64,000 nucleotides of DNA from positions 5,208,001 to 5,272,000 of the forward strand of contig NZ_AP026738.1 in NCBI RefSeq assembly GCF_002157685.2, in the 5' to 3' direction. This stretch comes from Comamonas thiooxydans (lineage in GTDB: Bacteria > Pseudomonadota > Gammaproteobacteria > Burkholderiales > Burkholderiaceae_C). The translations under genes were made by a program, and so were the position numbers. How positions within the stretch are numbered: position 1 is the stretch's first letter; each line of letters begins with the position of its first letter. A model generated the notes under the pieces. That model ran no database searches and was not told where the DNA came from. It saw nothing but the letters and a program-made list of their open reading frames with translations. Positions 49,054-58,560 of this stretch are shown here, one piece after another.

Positions 49054-50192
49054 TCAAGCAATATCTGAATAAGCCGGACATTGACCTTTTCGGCGTCGAA
49101 CCGCTGCTCTGCAAGACGCCGACTTTCCTCCCCCATTCTGGCGACCAGAACAGGATCGCGGACAAGGCAGAGCATCTTCTGCGCCAGGGCCTCGGCATCC
49201 CAACGCGGAACCAGATAGCCGTTGACACCATCGACAACAGTTTCGCGGCAGCCCGGCACATCGGTGGTAATTACCGCACGCCCAACAGCCATGGCCTCCT
49301 GAGTGCTGCAGGGAACGCCTTCACGATAGGAGGGCAGCACAAAAACGCTGGCATCGGTCAGCCACTGCATTACGCTGCTCACATGGCCCGGATATTCGAC
49401 GACACCGGATGCAATCAAATCGTCCAGTTCCAGGCGTGAAAGCCCGCCTGGGTTTTCTTCGTCCAGACCACCCAGCACCACAAAGCGGGCCTCTGGATGT
49501 AGGCTCTTCACCTTTCTGGCGGCTGCCACATATTCGTTGATACCCTTTTCCGCCAAAAGCCTGCCTACAAAGATGAAGCTTGGCGATTTTTGGGAGTCCA
49601 ACGGTATATATGGATACTTTTCCAGATCCACTCCGATACCCCCCAAAATGCTGACATTCTTTGCCTTTAGGCCGTTGCGACTCAACAGGTCAGCGGAGTC
49701 ATCTGGATTCAGGAAAATCAGGCGATCCAGTCCGGGGAGAGCCAGGCGATAAAGAAATACCTGTACCCAGCGCAAGACTCTCTGTTTGCGCTTCAGCCCG
49801 GTCGGTAGATCGGTGAATACATATCCTAGACCCTCAAGCATGCCGATATTGCGAGGAACCGCAGCCATTCGGGCAGCAATGGAGCCGAAGATCACCGGCT
49901 TGACAAAATAGGACAGCACCACATCGGGGGCGATCGTCTTCAATTGCCTAAACAGCTTCCAGGTATCAACGAGATCCCTGATTGGATTGAGTCCTGCTCT
50001 ATTGAGAGAGTAGTCCAGAGGTATGGCTCCAAGAGCCACGATTTTTTCTCGGGAGACATTGTCATAGTCCACACAGAGCACATATACCGTGTGATTTCTC
50101 GCCACCAACTCCTTGATCAAGGGTATGCGAAAGTTGAAAACACTGGCAGAAACCGTACCAAGCAAGACCAATTTCACACGCGTCCTTCCCAT
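49050..50192 (-). CDS. Family 4 glycosyltransferase (PglA-like)
   Basis: A 380-residue GT-B transferase. The N-terminal half (LGTVSASVFNFRIPLIKELV, then IGMLEGLGYVFTD) is like PglA, which adds N-acetylgalactosamine to a lipid-linked sugar; the C-terminal half shows the donor site FVGRLLAEKGINEYVAAAR and the E-x7-E motif in PSYREGVPCSTQEAMAVG. It overlaps the upstream transferase gene by 19 bases and is the last gene of the minus-strand glycan operon. The probable task is to add the second sugar to the lipid carrier, with donor unknown. Confidence 0.87.
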   Translation of the reverse strand: MGRTRVKLVLLGTVSASVFNFRIPLIKELVARNHTVYVLCVDYDNVSREKIVALGAIPLDYSLNRAGLNPIRDLVDTWKLFRQLKTIAPDVVLSYFVKPVIFGSIAARMAAVPRNIGMLEGLGYVFTDLPTGLKRKQRVLRWVQVFLYRLALPGLDRLIFLNPDDSADLLSRNGLKAKNVSILGGIGVDLEKYPYIPLDSQKSPSFIFVGRLLAEKGINEYVAAARKVKSLHPEARFVVLGGLDEENPGGLSRLELDDLIASGVVEYPGHVSSVMQWLTDASVFVLPSYREGVPCSTQEAMAVGRAVITTDVPGCRETVVDGVNGYLVPRWDAEALAQKMLCLVRDPVLVARMGEESRRLAEQRFDAEKVNVRLIQILLD

Positions 50193-51316
50193 GCATCCCG
50201 ATAGGATGCCAGCATACGATCCAGACCAAAGCTGCTTGATACATGAGCTCTGGCGGCAGCCTGCCTTAACAGCCAGGCTTCAGCCTGTGCCATGGCCGAC
50301 ACAGCATCCTGAATGCCTGCAGCCAGAGCCTGCGGATTGCCGGGCGGCACCACCCAGCCCGTATCGCCCACCATCAAAGCGGCATCGCCGACATCCGTGG
50401 TCACACAAGGTGTCTCGCATGCCATGGCTTCGGCAATCACATTGGGAAAAGCCTCAGCTGAACTGGAAAGCACATGCAGATCCAGCGCGCTCATCACGGC
50501 AGGAATATCGTTTCGCTGGCCCAACAGGTGCACATGCTCTTGCAAGCCATTGCGCAGGAGCTTGCTTGTAACCTCCTGATTGGCGGCATCCATGCCGCGC
50601 CCCACCAGCACACATCGGAACTCTAGGCCCTGACTCCTCAAAAGAGCCAATGCCTTGATCAGATTGTCGTGATCCTTTTGCGGGTCAAAGCGACCCACCA
50701 TCCCCAGCAAGGGCATGTTTTCAGGAATACCCCACTCCTGCCTCAAAAGTTTGGCGTCTGCAGGGTTCGGCGAAAATTTCTGAAGATCGTAGCCATTAGG
50801 TATGACCTTCATCTTCTTCGAAGAGAATCCTATCTCCTCATGAATGAGCCGTGATTTTTCAGCGCAGCAGACAATAACTTCGGGAATCCAATGGGACAAC
50901 ACGGCATTGATCTTGGCAATCCATCGGGTCGACGCCTTGGTCTTTCCCTTTTCCAGAATGCTGTGATGAATCCCCCAGACTATGTTCTTGATGCCAGAAG
51001 TTCTAGCGACCAATCCGCCCACCAGATCGCCATGATACATCCAGGTCTGAACAGCCATATCAGTTCCGGCATGCACCTTCTTTTCATTTCGCAATAGTTG
51101 CCACAGAAGCTTCAATCCACCCGGAGTCAAACTTCCGGCTGGCATATTCAAGCACTCTACGTCGACACCAGCTTCCTTTAGCAGAACCCCATATTTCCCC
51201 CCATCCATTAAAGAAATTACCTTGTGGCAGTTTTCTTTATCAGAGGTGGATAGGCGATAAAGAACAGCTTCTGCCCCGCCATCTCCAAGACCAGTAATTA
51301 TGTGAATAATTAGCAT
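50174..51316 (-). CDS. Family 4 glycosyltransferase
   Basis: A 380-residue GT-B enzyme. IITGLGDGGAEAVLYRLS near the start binds the acceptor, VIPNGYDLQKFSPNPAD marks the domain border, GMVGRFDPQKDHDNLIKALA the donor domain, and SSSAEAFPNVIAEAMACETP contains the E-x7-E motif of retaining enzymes. It lies between the polymerase gene (gap of one base) and the PglA-like gene (19-base overlap). The substrate is unknown; by place it extends the repeat unit of a polysaccharide. Confidence 0.88.
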   Translation of the reverse strand: MLIIHIITGLGDGGAEAVLYRLSTSDKENCHKVISLMDGGKYGVLLKEAGVDVECLNMPAGSLTPGGLKLLWQLLRNEKKVHAGTDMAVQTWMYHGDLVGGLVARTSGIKNIVWGIHHSILEKGKTKASTRWIAKINAVLSHWIPEVIVCCAEKSRLIHEEIGFSSKKMKVIPNGYDLQKFSPNPADAKLLRQEWGIPENMPLLGMVGRFDPQKDHDNLIKALALLRSQGLEFRCVLVGRGMDAANQEVTSKLLRNGLQEHVHLLGQRNDIPAVMSALDLHVLSSSAEAFPNVIAEAMACETPCVTTDVGDAALMVGDTGWVVPPGNPQALAAGIQDAVSAMAQAEAWLLRQAAARAHVSSSFGLDRMLASYRDAWEGRV

Positions 51317-51317
51317 T

Positions 51318-52298
51318 CTATAGAACTCTTAACCAAAAAAGCCACTGAAGAGTTATATAAATAACAAACATAGAGACCATGCATATCTTCCACCAGCGCT
51401 CAAAATCAAATACTGTCAAAATAAAAATAGGCAACGCGGCTGCAAGAAATCTGGTGGAGTATCCACCGTGCAAAACATTGAATGTAACTATAGACAGAAC
51501 AACATAGTTGTACTTACCAAAGAAAGACTTCATCATTTCTTTATAATTGAATATCATTGCAAAAAGCATCAACATCCAAAAAAGCGAGTACTGAAACGAG
51601 CTTCGCATATCAGGATATTCAGCTCTTCTATCCCCCAAAACAATGAGTATCCACTCTCTCAATGGTCCCAAAGCAATAGAAATCAATGCACCAAACATCA
51701 ATATAAAAATCAGGTAAATAGATTTCCCCAATTTGAATTTTCGGGAAAATTCATCCATAAACAAGATGAATATATAAATAGATAGAAAAATAATAGATGC
51801 AGTATGAACCAGCATGGCCACAAGCACCACTCCAATAGCAATATATCTATTCCTATCCTTCAAGAAAAATGCCAAAATCAGAATAGAAACAGCTAAAGCA
51901 GATCTCAGTTGCGAAAATGAAAAATCAACAACCAATGGATTTATGAGAAATATCAGCATCCATGGCTTTCCATATTTCAATACCAGCATAGCTGGCATGA
52001 GCAATGAGAAGAAAGAAACACAAAAGAAAATTACCTCTAGGTCAACCCCATTATTCATCAACGAAATAACAGAATAATGCCACAGAAATTCATTAATGAA
52101 ATAATCCTTGACCCCTGAGAATTTCACATAACTCAATACACTTTCTTCAAATAAAAAATAATGCGAATAAACACTTCTATCCTCATATGGAAATTGATAT
52201 ATTGATTCATATATAGAAACCCATGGGACAGCACACATGAATAGCATGAACAAAGCCAACGCCAGGAAACTGCCAAAACTCTTCCCAGTATTATTCAT
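51318..52298 (-). CDS. wzy: Wzy/EpsG-type polysaccharide polymerase
   Basis: An integral membrane protein of 326 residues with about nine to ten spans and few charged residues. The pattern FLINPLVVDFSFSQLRSALA and the FNVLHGGYSTRFLAAALPIF block near the end, together with the small size, point to the EpsG family of Wzy polymerases, which join repeat units on the periplasmic side. The gene is strongly AT-rich; in two sample lines I count about 27% and 37% GC against over 60% in most of the window, which suggests horizontal transfer. Neighbours are two glycosyltransferases. Confidence 0.78.
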   Translation of the reverse strand: MNNTGKSFGSFLALALFMLFMCAVPWVSIYESIYQFPYEDRSVYSHYFLFEESVLSYVKFSGVKDYFINEFLWHYSVISLMNNGVDLEVIFFCVSFFSLLMPAMLVLKYGKPWMLIFLINPLVVDFSFSQLRSALAVSILILAFFLKDRNRYIAIGVVLVAMLVHTASIIFLSIYIFILFMDEFSRKFKLGKSIYLIFILMFGALISIALGPLREWILIVLGDRRAEYPDMRSSFQYSLFWMLMLFAMIFNYKEMMKSFFGKYNYVVLSIVTFNVLHGGYSTRFLAAALPIFILTVFDFERWWKICMVSMFVIYITLQWLFWLRVL

Positions 52299-52311
52299 AT
52301 GTAAATATCCA

Positions 52312-53427
52312 TCAGGATGATAATATTTTGATGAATTGCATGTACTTCAGCACAGACTTCTTAACACTGAAATCCTGCGCCCTTGCAAGACCGGGGTGGC
52401 GATCAGCATCTAAAATCGACGCATCCATGGCCTCTGCCAAGGCAGCGCCATCGCCCACAGCAACCAGTCGCCCCCATTTTCCATTTTCAAGGATCTCTGC
52501 CGGCCCACTGGGACAGTCCGTGCTGACGACAGGAGCACCACATGCCATGGCTTCAATCAATACCGTCGGAAGCCCCTCCCAGCGCGAGGACATCACGAAA
52601 AGATCTGCCGACGCCATCCACGCATAAGGATTACTCACGAATCCAGGTAGAGCCACATCCTCCCCCAACTCATACTCAGCGATCTTTTGCTCAAGCATGC
52701 CACGCTCTTCACCCTCTCCCAAAATAAGCAGCTTGGCCGGCCTTTTCTTTCTCAGAATGGAGAATGCCTTCAGCAAAGTGGAGAAATCCTTAGCCGCAGC
52801 CAAACGACCTGTTGCCAAGATAAAAGGGATTCCCTCAACCCGAGGCCATGGCCACTGCACTTCTTGAGCCGACAGCATGCTCAATTGCTCGGTCACAACA
52901 GGGTTATATGCCACAGCAATCTTGGAACGTTTGATATTCAACTTGTTCGCCAGATCATCGGCCACACCTTGGGATACCGCCAATATCTGGTCTGCCCAAG
53001 GATAGGTCAACTTCATCAACCAAGGCAAAATACGCCCCATCCCGCGAAAATCTCCTTGGCTTGCTACAGATAATGTATTGTGTTCAGTGATGATTAATTT
53101 CGTTGAAACACCGGCCAATTTCCTTGCAACCAGATTCACTACATTGGCATAATCCAATGCAGAAATCATAACTCGAGGCTTGCTTTTCTTCAGATACCTC
53201 ACCATTTCTGGCAATGCAGCCAAAGTGCGAGATTTTTTAAAATCTATCAGATTTACCTTTTCTGACAATGCAGACGCATGAGCCCTTTGCCCCATATTTA
53301 CGACAAGAAAATCTACATCCAATCCTTCTTCTATCAGTCCATTTGCCAGCAGAACCATGACACGCTCTGCTCCGCCTCCGCCCAACGAGGGGACGAAGAG
53401 AGCAACTTTCTCAGACTTCTCTTGCAT
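52312..53427 (-). CDS. Family 4 glycosyltransferase
   Basis: A 371-residue GT-B enzyme. VALFVPSLGGGGAERVMVLL is the acceptor-side loop, VAYNPVVTEQLSMLS the linker, ATGRLAAAKDFSTLLKAF the donor domain, and SSRWEGLPTVLIEAMACGAP the E-x7-E motif. It overlaps the flippase gene by 17 bases and precedes the polymerase by 13. Similar proteins (for example GalNAc transferases of surface polysaccharides) have this GGGGAERV start. The donor and acceptor sugars are not known. Confidence 0.87.
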   Translation of the reverse strand: MQEKSEKVALFVPSLGGGGAERVMVLLANGLIEEGLDVDFLVVNMGQRAHASALSEKVNLIDFKKSRTLAALPEMVRYLKKSKPRVMISALDYANVVNLVARKLAGVSTKLIITEHNTLSVASQGDFRGMGRILPWLMKLTYPWADQILAVSQGVADDLANKLNIKRSKIAVAYNPVVTEQLSMLSAQEVQWPWPRVEGIPFILATGRLAAAKDFSTLLKAFSILRKKRPAKLLILGEGEERGMLEQKIAEYELGEDVALPGFVSNPYAWMASADLFVMSSRWEGLPTVLIEAMACGAPVVSTDCPSGPAEILENGKWGRLVAVGDGAALAEAMDASILDADRHPGLARAQDFSVKKSVLKYMQFIKILSS

Positions 53428-54841
53428 TCATAAATCTCCGCTGCAAATAATCCCTGCTATCCATAAAATTAACCCCCAGCAGTATCAATATATATGATAA
53501 TCCACCAGATATTGCTGAGATCCAGAAAACATATCCTGAAGTATTTTTCGCACCCCATAAAATGGCGGAAAAGCACAAGGCAGCGAATAAGATTTTTATT
53601 GCATCCTTGTTCAAAAAAGGAATTCTTATAAATTTTCTTCCCAAGTACATGCTCAGCCCTAAAGTGATGACGTAGGCCATCACGGTGGCATAGGCAGATC
53701 CCATTACTCCAAAAATAGGGATCCACCAATAATTCAAGGCGATATTGACTATCGCTGCGATGGCTACAATCACCACCTGATATTTGGTGCGCGCCTTGAT
53801 CTGAAAAGCCAGATCAAAATGGTATGCACGTATCCCAGCCAAAACAGCGGCAGCGGCAATCCATGGCGCGATCGCACGCCCCACATCCCTGAAGGCGCTG
53901 CCCAGCACCAACTCACTCCATTGAGGTGCCAGCATGCCCAGCGCACACGCCAATGGCAAGGAAACTGCCAGCAACAGCGGACCATTGCGAGCCAACTGAA
54001 TCTGGGCTCCTGCATCGCCCTGCTTTGCATACGCATTGAGCGTGAGGGGATAGACAGCCAGATTGATGACCACCATTGCCAAAGTAATCAGTTGCCAGAT
54101 GAAATCAAAGCCAGCTGAATAGCTACCCGCGTCCGACTCGCTCAGCAGACTGCCAATCATCAATCTGTCAGTGCCGGCAATCACCATAGCCAAAGCAAAG
54201 GTCAAAGTGAGCGGAAGCCCGTAATGAAGATAAGAAGCCACATCCAGGCGCGATCCCGCATGAATATTCATCTTGCCACGCATGGACTGCATTCCAAAGA
54301 TCAAGGCTGCAGCGCAGGATCCCAGAGCAAGCCCGGTCAAGGGGCCGTAATAAACACCGCCCGTCATGACCATCGCCACACCCACACCCAGGCTGAGCAT
54401 GGAACGTGTGAAAGCCATTGCTCCATAGCGCAGGGGTTCCAGCTTCACGCGCGCTATTTCCGCCGCAAGGTCGAACCAAGCCTGCGCCACCGCCAAGGCG
54501 ACCACCAAAGCCAGAACCGGCCACGACTTCAGTGAAGGAAGGAATACGTAGATTACCGGAGCCGCGACAATCAAAGGCAGGGCTGAAATAACAAAGCAAT
54601 AGAAAATCGTTCTAAGGAACTTATCTTCCTGATGAATATTTTCTGCATAAAATCTCAACAGCGATAGCTGAACCCATTGAAAACAGACCAGGGCCAGAAA
54701 GGTGGATGTAATCAGCGCAATGGAGTAGACGCCATAATCATGAGGCGAAAGGATTCGCGTGTAGATGGCAATTGCGGAAAAGTTGATTATTCCCGGAACG
54801 GCCTTCGAGAGAAAATACTGAAATATTTGTTTTGCTATCAA
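53411..54841 (-). CDS. wzx: Polysaccharide flippase (Wzx type)
   Basis: An integral membrane protein of 476 residues with twelve or more spans. LSKAVPGIINFSAIAIYTRI, followed by LSPHDYGVYSIALI and SLLRFYAE, are the start and first loop of Wzx/RfbX polysaccharide exporters, which flip lipid-linked repeat units across the inner membrane. The start is TTG at 54841, as the reading frame offers no ATG nearby. It is the first gene of the minus-strand cluster wzx-transferase-wzy-two transferases. AT content is higher than in the core genes. Confidence 0.87.
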   Translation of the reverse strand: MIAKQIFQYFLSKAVPGIINFSAIAIYTRILSPHDYGVYSIALITSTFLALVCFQWVQLSLLRFYAENIHQEDKFLRTIFYCFVISALPLIVAAPVIYVFLPSLKSWPVLALVVALAVAQAWFDLAAEIARVKLEPLRYGAMAFTRSMLSLGVGVAMVMTGGVYYGPLTGLALGSCAAALIFGMQSMRGKMNIHAGSRLDVASYLHYGLPLTLTFALAMVIAGTDRLMIGSLLSESDAGSYSAGFDFIWQLITLAMVVINLAVYPLTLNAYAKQGDAGAQIQLARNGPLLLAVSLPLACALGMLAPQWSELVLGSAFRDVGRAIAPWIAAAAVLAGIRAYHFDLAFQIKARTKYQVVIVAIAAIVNIALNYWWIPIFGVMGSAYATVMAYVITLGLSMYLGRKFIRIPFLNKDAIKILFAALCFSAILWGAKNTSGYVFWISAISGGLSYILILLGVNFMDSRDYLQRRFMNAREV

Positions 54842-54960
54842 TTTCAGCCTTTATATTCAATTCAGTCTGTGAAGACCTCATTGATTCTGCCATTTTTCAA
54901 TGAATCTATTATTTTTCGCAAAACTCGCTAACAACAATTTTATGAACTTTCATTTCATAA

Positions 54961-54996
54961 AATAAAAAGGAGATGCCCTATTATCGGCATCTCCTT
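54961..54996 (-). terminator. Intrinsic terminator after glyS
   Basis: AAGGAGATGCC (54967-54977) pairs with GGCATCTCCTT (54986-54996) around eight bases; on the minus strand TTTTTATTTTA follows. It separates glyS from the polysaccharide genes. Confidence 0.9.
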
Positions 54997-55019
54997 GTTG
55001 ATAGCTCAAAAAGCCAAGT

Positions 55020-57134
55020 TCAAACAGCTAGCCTCGCCAAATCCGCCACCCGATTCATGGCCTCATGGAGCAAAGCCAGCAAGCCCAGTCGATTGACCTT
55101 GAGAGCCGGATCTTCGGCATTGACCATGACCTGTTCGAAGAACGCATCGACCGAAGCACGCAATGCTGCCAGGGTTTGCAGGCTGGCGGTGTAATCACCT
55201 GCTGCAAACTGTTGCTGGGCTTTGGGCGCCACCTGCTGCAGCACCGCATACAGTTCCTTTTCAGCCTGCTCCACCAGCAGCGCCTCGTTCACCTGGGGCT
55301 GAACGGTAGTTTCAGCCTTCTTGAGGATATTGCCCACGCGCTTGTTGGCTGCGGCCAGGGCAGGAGCTTCGGGCAGGGTCGCAAAGGCGCGCACGGCTTC
55401 CAGGCGCTTTTGCACGTCGGACAGGCGCTGGGGTTGCAGGGCCAGCACGGCTTCCACTTCCTGGGCACTGTAGCCTTGCTCGCGGAACATATTGGCCAGG
55501 CGGTCGTAGATGAATTCGACCAGCTGAGGCGTGGCGTCCTGGATCTTGTCGCCAAAGGCAGGCAAGGTGCTGACCAGCAGGGTTTCCAGATCCAGCTCCA
55601 GATCCTTTTCGACCAGCATGCGGATCACGCCCAGCGCATGGCGGCGCAGGGCGAAGGGATCGCGGTCACCGGTGGGCAGGTTGCCGATACCGAACATGCC
55701 GACCAGGGTTTCGAGCTTGTCGGCCAGGGCCACGATCACGCCGACATCGCCGCGCGGCAGTTCGTCGCCGGCAAAGCGGGGCTTGTAGTGGTCTTCGATG
55801 GCATCGGCCACGGCCGCATCCAGACCGTCGTTCTGGGCGTAGTAGCGGCCCATGATGCCTTGCAGCTCGGGGAACTCGCCCACCATGTCGGTGACCAGAT
55901 CGGTCTTGGCCAGCATGGCAGCCTGATCGGCCAGACGGCCCAGCTCGGAGTTGCCCAGCTGCTGGGCAATGCTCTTGGCGATGGCGCGTACGCGGGCGAT
56001 GCGTTCGCCCTGGGTGCCCAGCTTGTTGTGATAGACCACCTTGTCCAGTTGCTCTACGCGGCTGGCCAGGGTCTTTTTGCGGTCCTGGTCGAAGAAGAAC
56101 TTGGCGTCGGCCAGACGCGGGCGCACCACACGTTCGTTGCCGCCGACCACGGCCGAAGCGTCCTGGGGCTGGATGTTGCTGACGATCAGGAATTGATGAG
56201 TCAGCTTGCCATTGGCGTCCAGCAGCGGGAAGTACTTCTGATTGGCCTTCATGGTCAGAATCAGGCATTCCTGGGGCACTGCCAGGAATTCTTTCTCGAA
56301 TTCGCAGACCAGCACATTGGGACGCTCGACCAGGGCTGTCACCTCGTCCAGCAGGGCCGGGTCGTCGATGGGGCGCACGTCGCCGCCAATGCGTTCGGCA
56401 GCCGCCTGCAGCTGGCGGGCGATATCGGCCCGGCGCTCGGTGAAGCTGGCGATCACGGCGCCCTCTTCACGCAGTTGCTCGGCATAGCTGTCGGCGTTCT
56501 GGATGACCACGGGGTCCACAGCAGCTTCAAAGCGGTGACCATGTGTGGCGGCACCGGCGGTCAGGCCCAGGGCCTTCACGCCGATCAACACCTGGGTGCC
56601 ATGCAGCACGACCAGACCGTGGGCCGGGCGCACAAAGTGCACGCTGGTCCAGCCGTCCTGCAACTGGTAGCGCATGACCTTGGGGATGGGCAGCTTGGCC
56701 AGCGCTTCGTCCAATGCCTTTTGCACGCCATCGGTCAGCAGCACGCCCTTGGCCGTGGATTCGTAGAACAGGGCTTCGGCCTTGCCTTCGCCCTGGCGCT
56801 TCAGAGCGGCCACGGCGGACTCGTCAGCACCCAGGGCCGCCAGCTTTTTCAGCAGTGCAGCCGTGGGCTTGCCCTCGGCATCCAGTGCCACGGAAACAGG
56901 CATCAGCTTTTGCGAGACGGCCTTGTCTTCGGCCTGGGGCAGCACTTCGGTGATGTGCACAGCCAGACGGCGGGGAGAGGCGTAGGCCGTCAGGCGCGAC
57001 TCGGTCGATGCCAGCAGTCCCTGGGCCTTGAGCTGCTCGAAGATAACGGCAGCAAAAGCGTCACCCAGCTTCTGCAGCGCCTTGGGCGGCAGCTCTTCGA
57101 CAAACAGTTCAACCAGTAGATTCGATGCGTTCAT
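55020..57134 (-). CDS. glyS: Glycine-tRNA ligase, beta subunit
   Basis: The large subunit of the alpha2-beta2 glycyl-tRNA synthetase. The 704 residues have MNASNLLVELFVEELPPKAL at the start, AYASPRRLAVHITEVLPQAE, FLAVPQECLILTMKANQKYF, ADAKFFFDQDRKKTLASRVE, and RVGNILKKAE in the C-terminal anticodon-binding region, all as in bacterial GlyS. It follows glyQ by 98 bases on the minus strand; the gap holds a copy of the ATAGCT-type repeat. Length and motifs are normal. Confidence 0.96.
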   Translation of the reverse strand: MNASNLLVELFVEELPPKALQKLGDAFAAVIFEQLKAQGLLASTESRLTAYASPRRLAVHITEVLPQAEDKAVSQKLMPVSVALDAEGKPTAALLKKLAALGADESAVAALKRQGEGKAEALFYESTAKGVLLTDGVQKALDEALAKLPIPKVMRYQLQDGWTSVHFVRPAHGLVVLHGTQVLIGVKALGLTAGAATHGHRFEAAVDPVVIQNADSYAEQLREEGAVIASFTERRADIARQLQAAAERIGGDVRPIDDPALLDEVTALVERPNVLVCEFEKEFLAVPQECLILTMKANQKYFPLLDANGKLTHQFLIVSNIQPQDASAVVGGNERVVRPRLADAKFFFDQDRKKTLASRVEQLDKVVYHNKLGTQGERIARVRAIAKSIAQQLGNSELGRLADQAAMLAKTDLVTDMVGEFPELQGIMGRYYAQNDGLDAAVADAIEDHYKPRFAGDELPRGDVGVIVALADKLETLVGMFGIGNLPTGDRDPFALRRHALGVIRMLVEKDLELDLETLLVSTLPAFGDKIQDATPQLVEFIYDRLANMFREQGYSAQEVEAVLALQPQRLSDVQKRLEAVRAFATLPEAPALAAANKRVGNILKKAETTVQPQVNEALLVEQAEKELYAVLQQVAPKAQQQFAAGDYTASLQTLAALRASVDAFFEQVMVNAEDPALKVNRLGLLALLHEAMNRVADLARLAV

Positions 57135-57144
57135 GATGATCTTG

Positions 57145-57161
57145 ATAGCTGCCAGCGCTTG
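57145..57161 (+). repeat. ATAGCT-type short intergenic repeat
   Basis: ATAGCTGCCAGCGCTTG occurs between glyQ and glyS. It is a copy of the short repeat found also at 61290 and in inverted pairs elsewhere in the window. I recall such sequences as very numerous in intergenic DNA of Comamonas and its relatives. Confidence 0.6.
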
Positions 57162-57232
57162 CTAGATCAAGGCTGGCTGCTGAATTTTTTGGGATATGGG
57201 ACAGAGGTGGCGTAAAAGCGGCTTAGATCGGC

Positions 57233-58171
57233 TTAAGCGGCCTTCTTCGCTGCCTGCTCTGCGGCCTTGGCCAGTTCGGCCAGCACCTCGTCGGCGTGGG
57301 CCTTGGGGGCCATGGGGAAGCCCAGACGTGCGCGGCTGTCCAGATAGCTCTTGCCCACGGCGCGAGCCAGGTTGCGGATACGGCCGATATAGGCAGCGCG
57401 CTCGGTCACCGAGATGGCGCCACGGGCGTCCAGCAGGTTGAAGGTATGGGCGGCCTTGAGCACCTGCTCATAGGCGGGCAGCGCCAGCTGGGCGTCGATC
57501 AGCTGATTGGCCGTGCCTTCATGGGCTGCAAAGGCGCTGAACAGGAACTCGGCATTCGAATGCTCGAAGTTGTAGGTGGACTGCTCCACCTCGTTCTGGT
57601 GGAACACGTCGCCATAGGACAGGCCGTCGGTATAAACCAGGTCGTACACCGATTCCTTGCCCTGCAGATACATGGCCAGACGTTCCAGGCCGTAGGTGAT
57701 CTCGCCCGTGGCGGGCTTGCAGTCGATGCCGGCGACCTGCTGGAAATACGTGAACTGGGTCACTTCCATGCCGTTGAGCCAGACTTCCCAGCCCAGACCC
57801 CAGGCGCCCAGCGTGGGGTTTTCCCAGTCGTCCTCGACAAAGCGGATGTCGTTCTTCTTCAGATCGAAGCCCAGGGCTTCGAGCGAGCCCAGGTAGAGCT
57901 CGAGAATATTGTCGGGTGCGGGCTTGAGCACCACCTGGAACTGGTAGTAGTGCTGCAGGCGGTTGGGGTTCTCGCCGTAGCGGCCGTCCTTGGGGCGGCG
58001 GCTGGGCTGCACATAGGCGGCCTTCCAGGGCTCTGGGCCGATGGCGCGCAGAAAGGTCGCGGTGTGCGAGGTGCCGGCGCCGACTTCCATGTCATAGGGC
58101 TGGAGCAATGCACAGCCCTGTTCGGCCCAGTAGGACTGCAGTTTCAGAATGATTTGTTGGAAGGTCAGCAT
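57233..58171 (-). CDS. glyQ: Glycine-tRNA ligase, alpha subunit
   Basis: The catalytic subunit of the tetrameric glycyl-tRNA synthetase, 312 residues. [20 protein letters not shown], then [60 protein letters not shown] and [13 protein letters not shown] are almost invariant class II motifs. ATG at 58171 is preferred to 58198, since it aligns with the E. coli start. The C terminus is alanine/lysine-rich ([12 protein letters not shown]). It leads glyQ-glyS. Confidence 0.96.
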   Translation of the reverse strand: MLTFQQIILKLQSYWAEQGCALLQPYDMEVGAGTSHTATFLRAIGPEPWKAAYVQPSRRPKDGRYGENPNRLQHYYQFQVVLKPAPDNILELYLGSLEALGFDLKKNDIRFVEDDWENPTLGAWGLGWEVWLNGMEVTQFTYFQQVAGIDCKPATGEITYGLERLAMYLQGKESVYDLVYTDGLSYGDVFHQNEVEQSTYNFEHSNAEFLFSAFAAHEGTANQLIDAQLALPAYEQVLKAAHTFNLLDARGAISVTERAAYIGRIRNLARAVGKSYLDSRARLGFPMAPKAHADEVLAELAKAAEQAAKKAA

Positions 58172-58560
58172 GACTTGTATACGTTCGCGCGTCAGCAATC
58201 ACTGGCGATTGCGGGCGGCAGCTTCATTAAGAGGTGTTCTGGGCGGTATCGACCGCATAAGCGGTAGATTCTAAGTCTGTGCCACTGATCCCGGGCGTAG
58301 TCTGTCTGCGCGGCCCCACAGCGGGCATTTTCACGAAGCGGCCCCGGCCGGTGATTTCAAAATGTGAGGAAAAAACGCTAGCGCTTACCACCCATGAATA
58401 GCCGGATGCAGCATCAATCGACTCTGAAACTCATGGATAGAGAACCCAGAACGCTCACTTTTTAACAATTTCCGCGCAGCTGCCGTGCATCCCGGAACCG
58501 GCCGCTGCGGTTTGCCTCCTAGAATGATTCCTTTCCCGTCATCCTCTTTCGGAGCACGTC
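58172..58560. other. Divergent intergenic region between glyQ and the SPFH gene
   Basis: 389 bases without a supported gene. It must hold the promoters for glyQ (minus) and the SPFH gene (plus). A TATCGACCGCATAAGCGG stretch and an AACGCTAGCGCTT near-palindrome at about 58376 were noted, but no promoter or riboswitch could be assigned. Confidence 0.5.

Noticed and set aside
55065..57119. A 684-residue plus-strand open frame opposite glyS
   Set aside because: Antisense shadow of a highly conserved gene, with no domain of its own.
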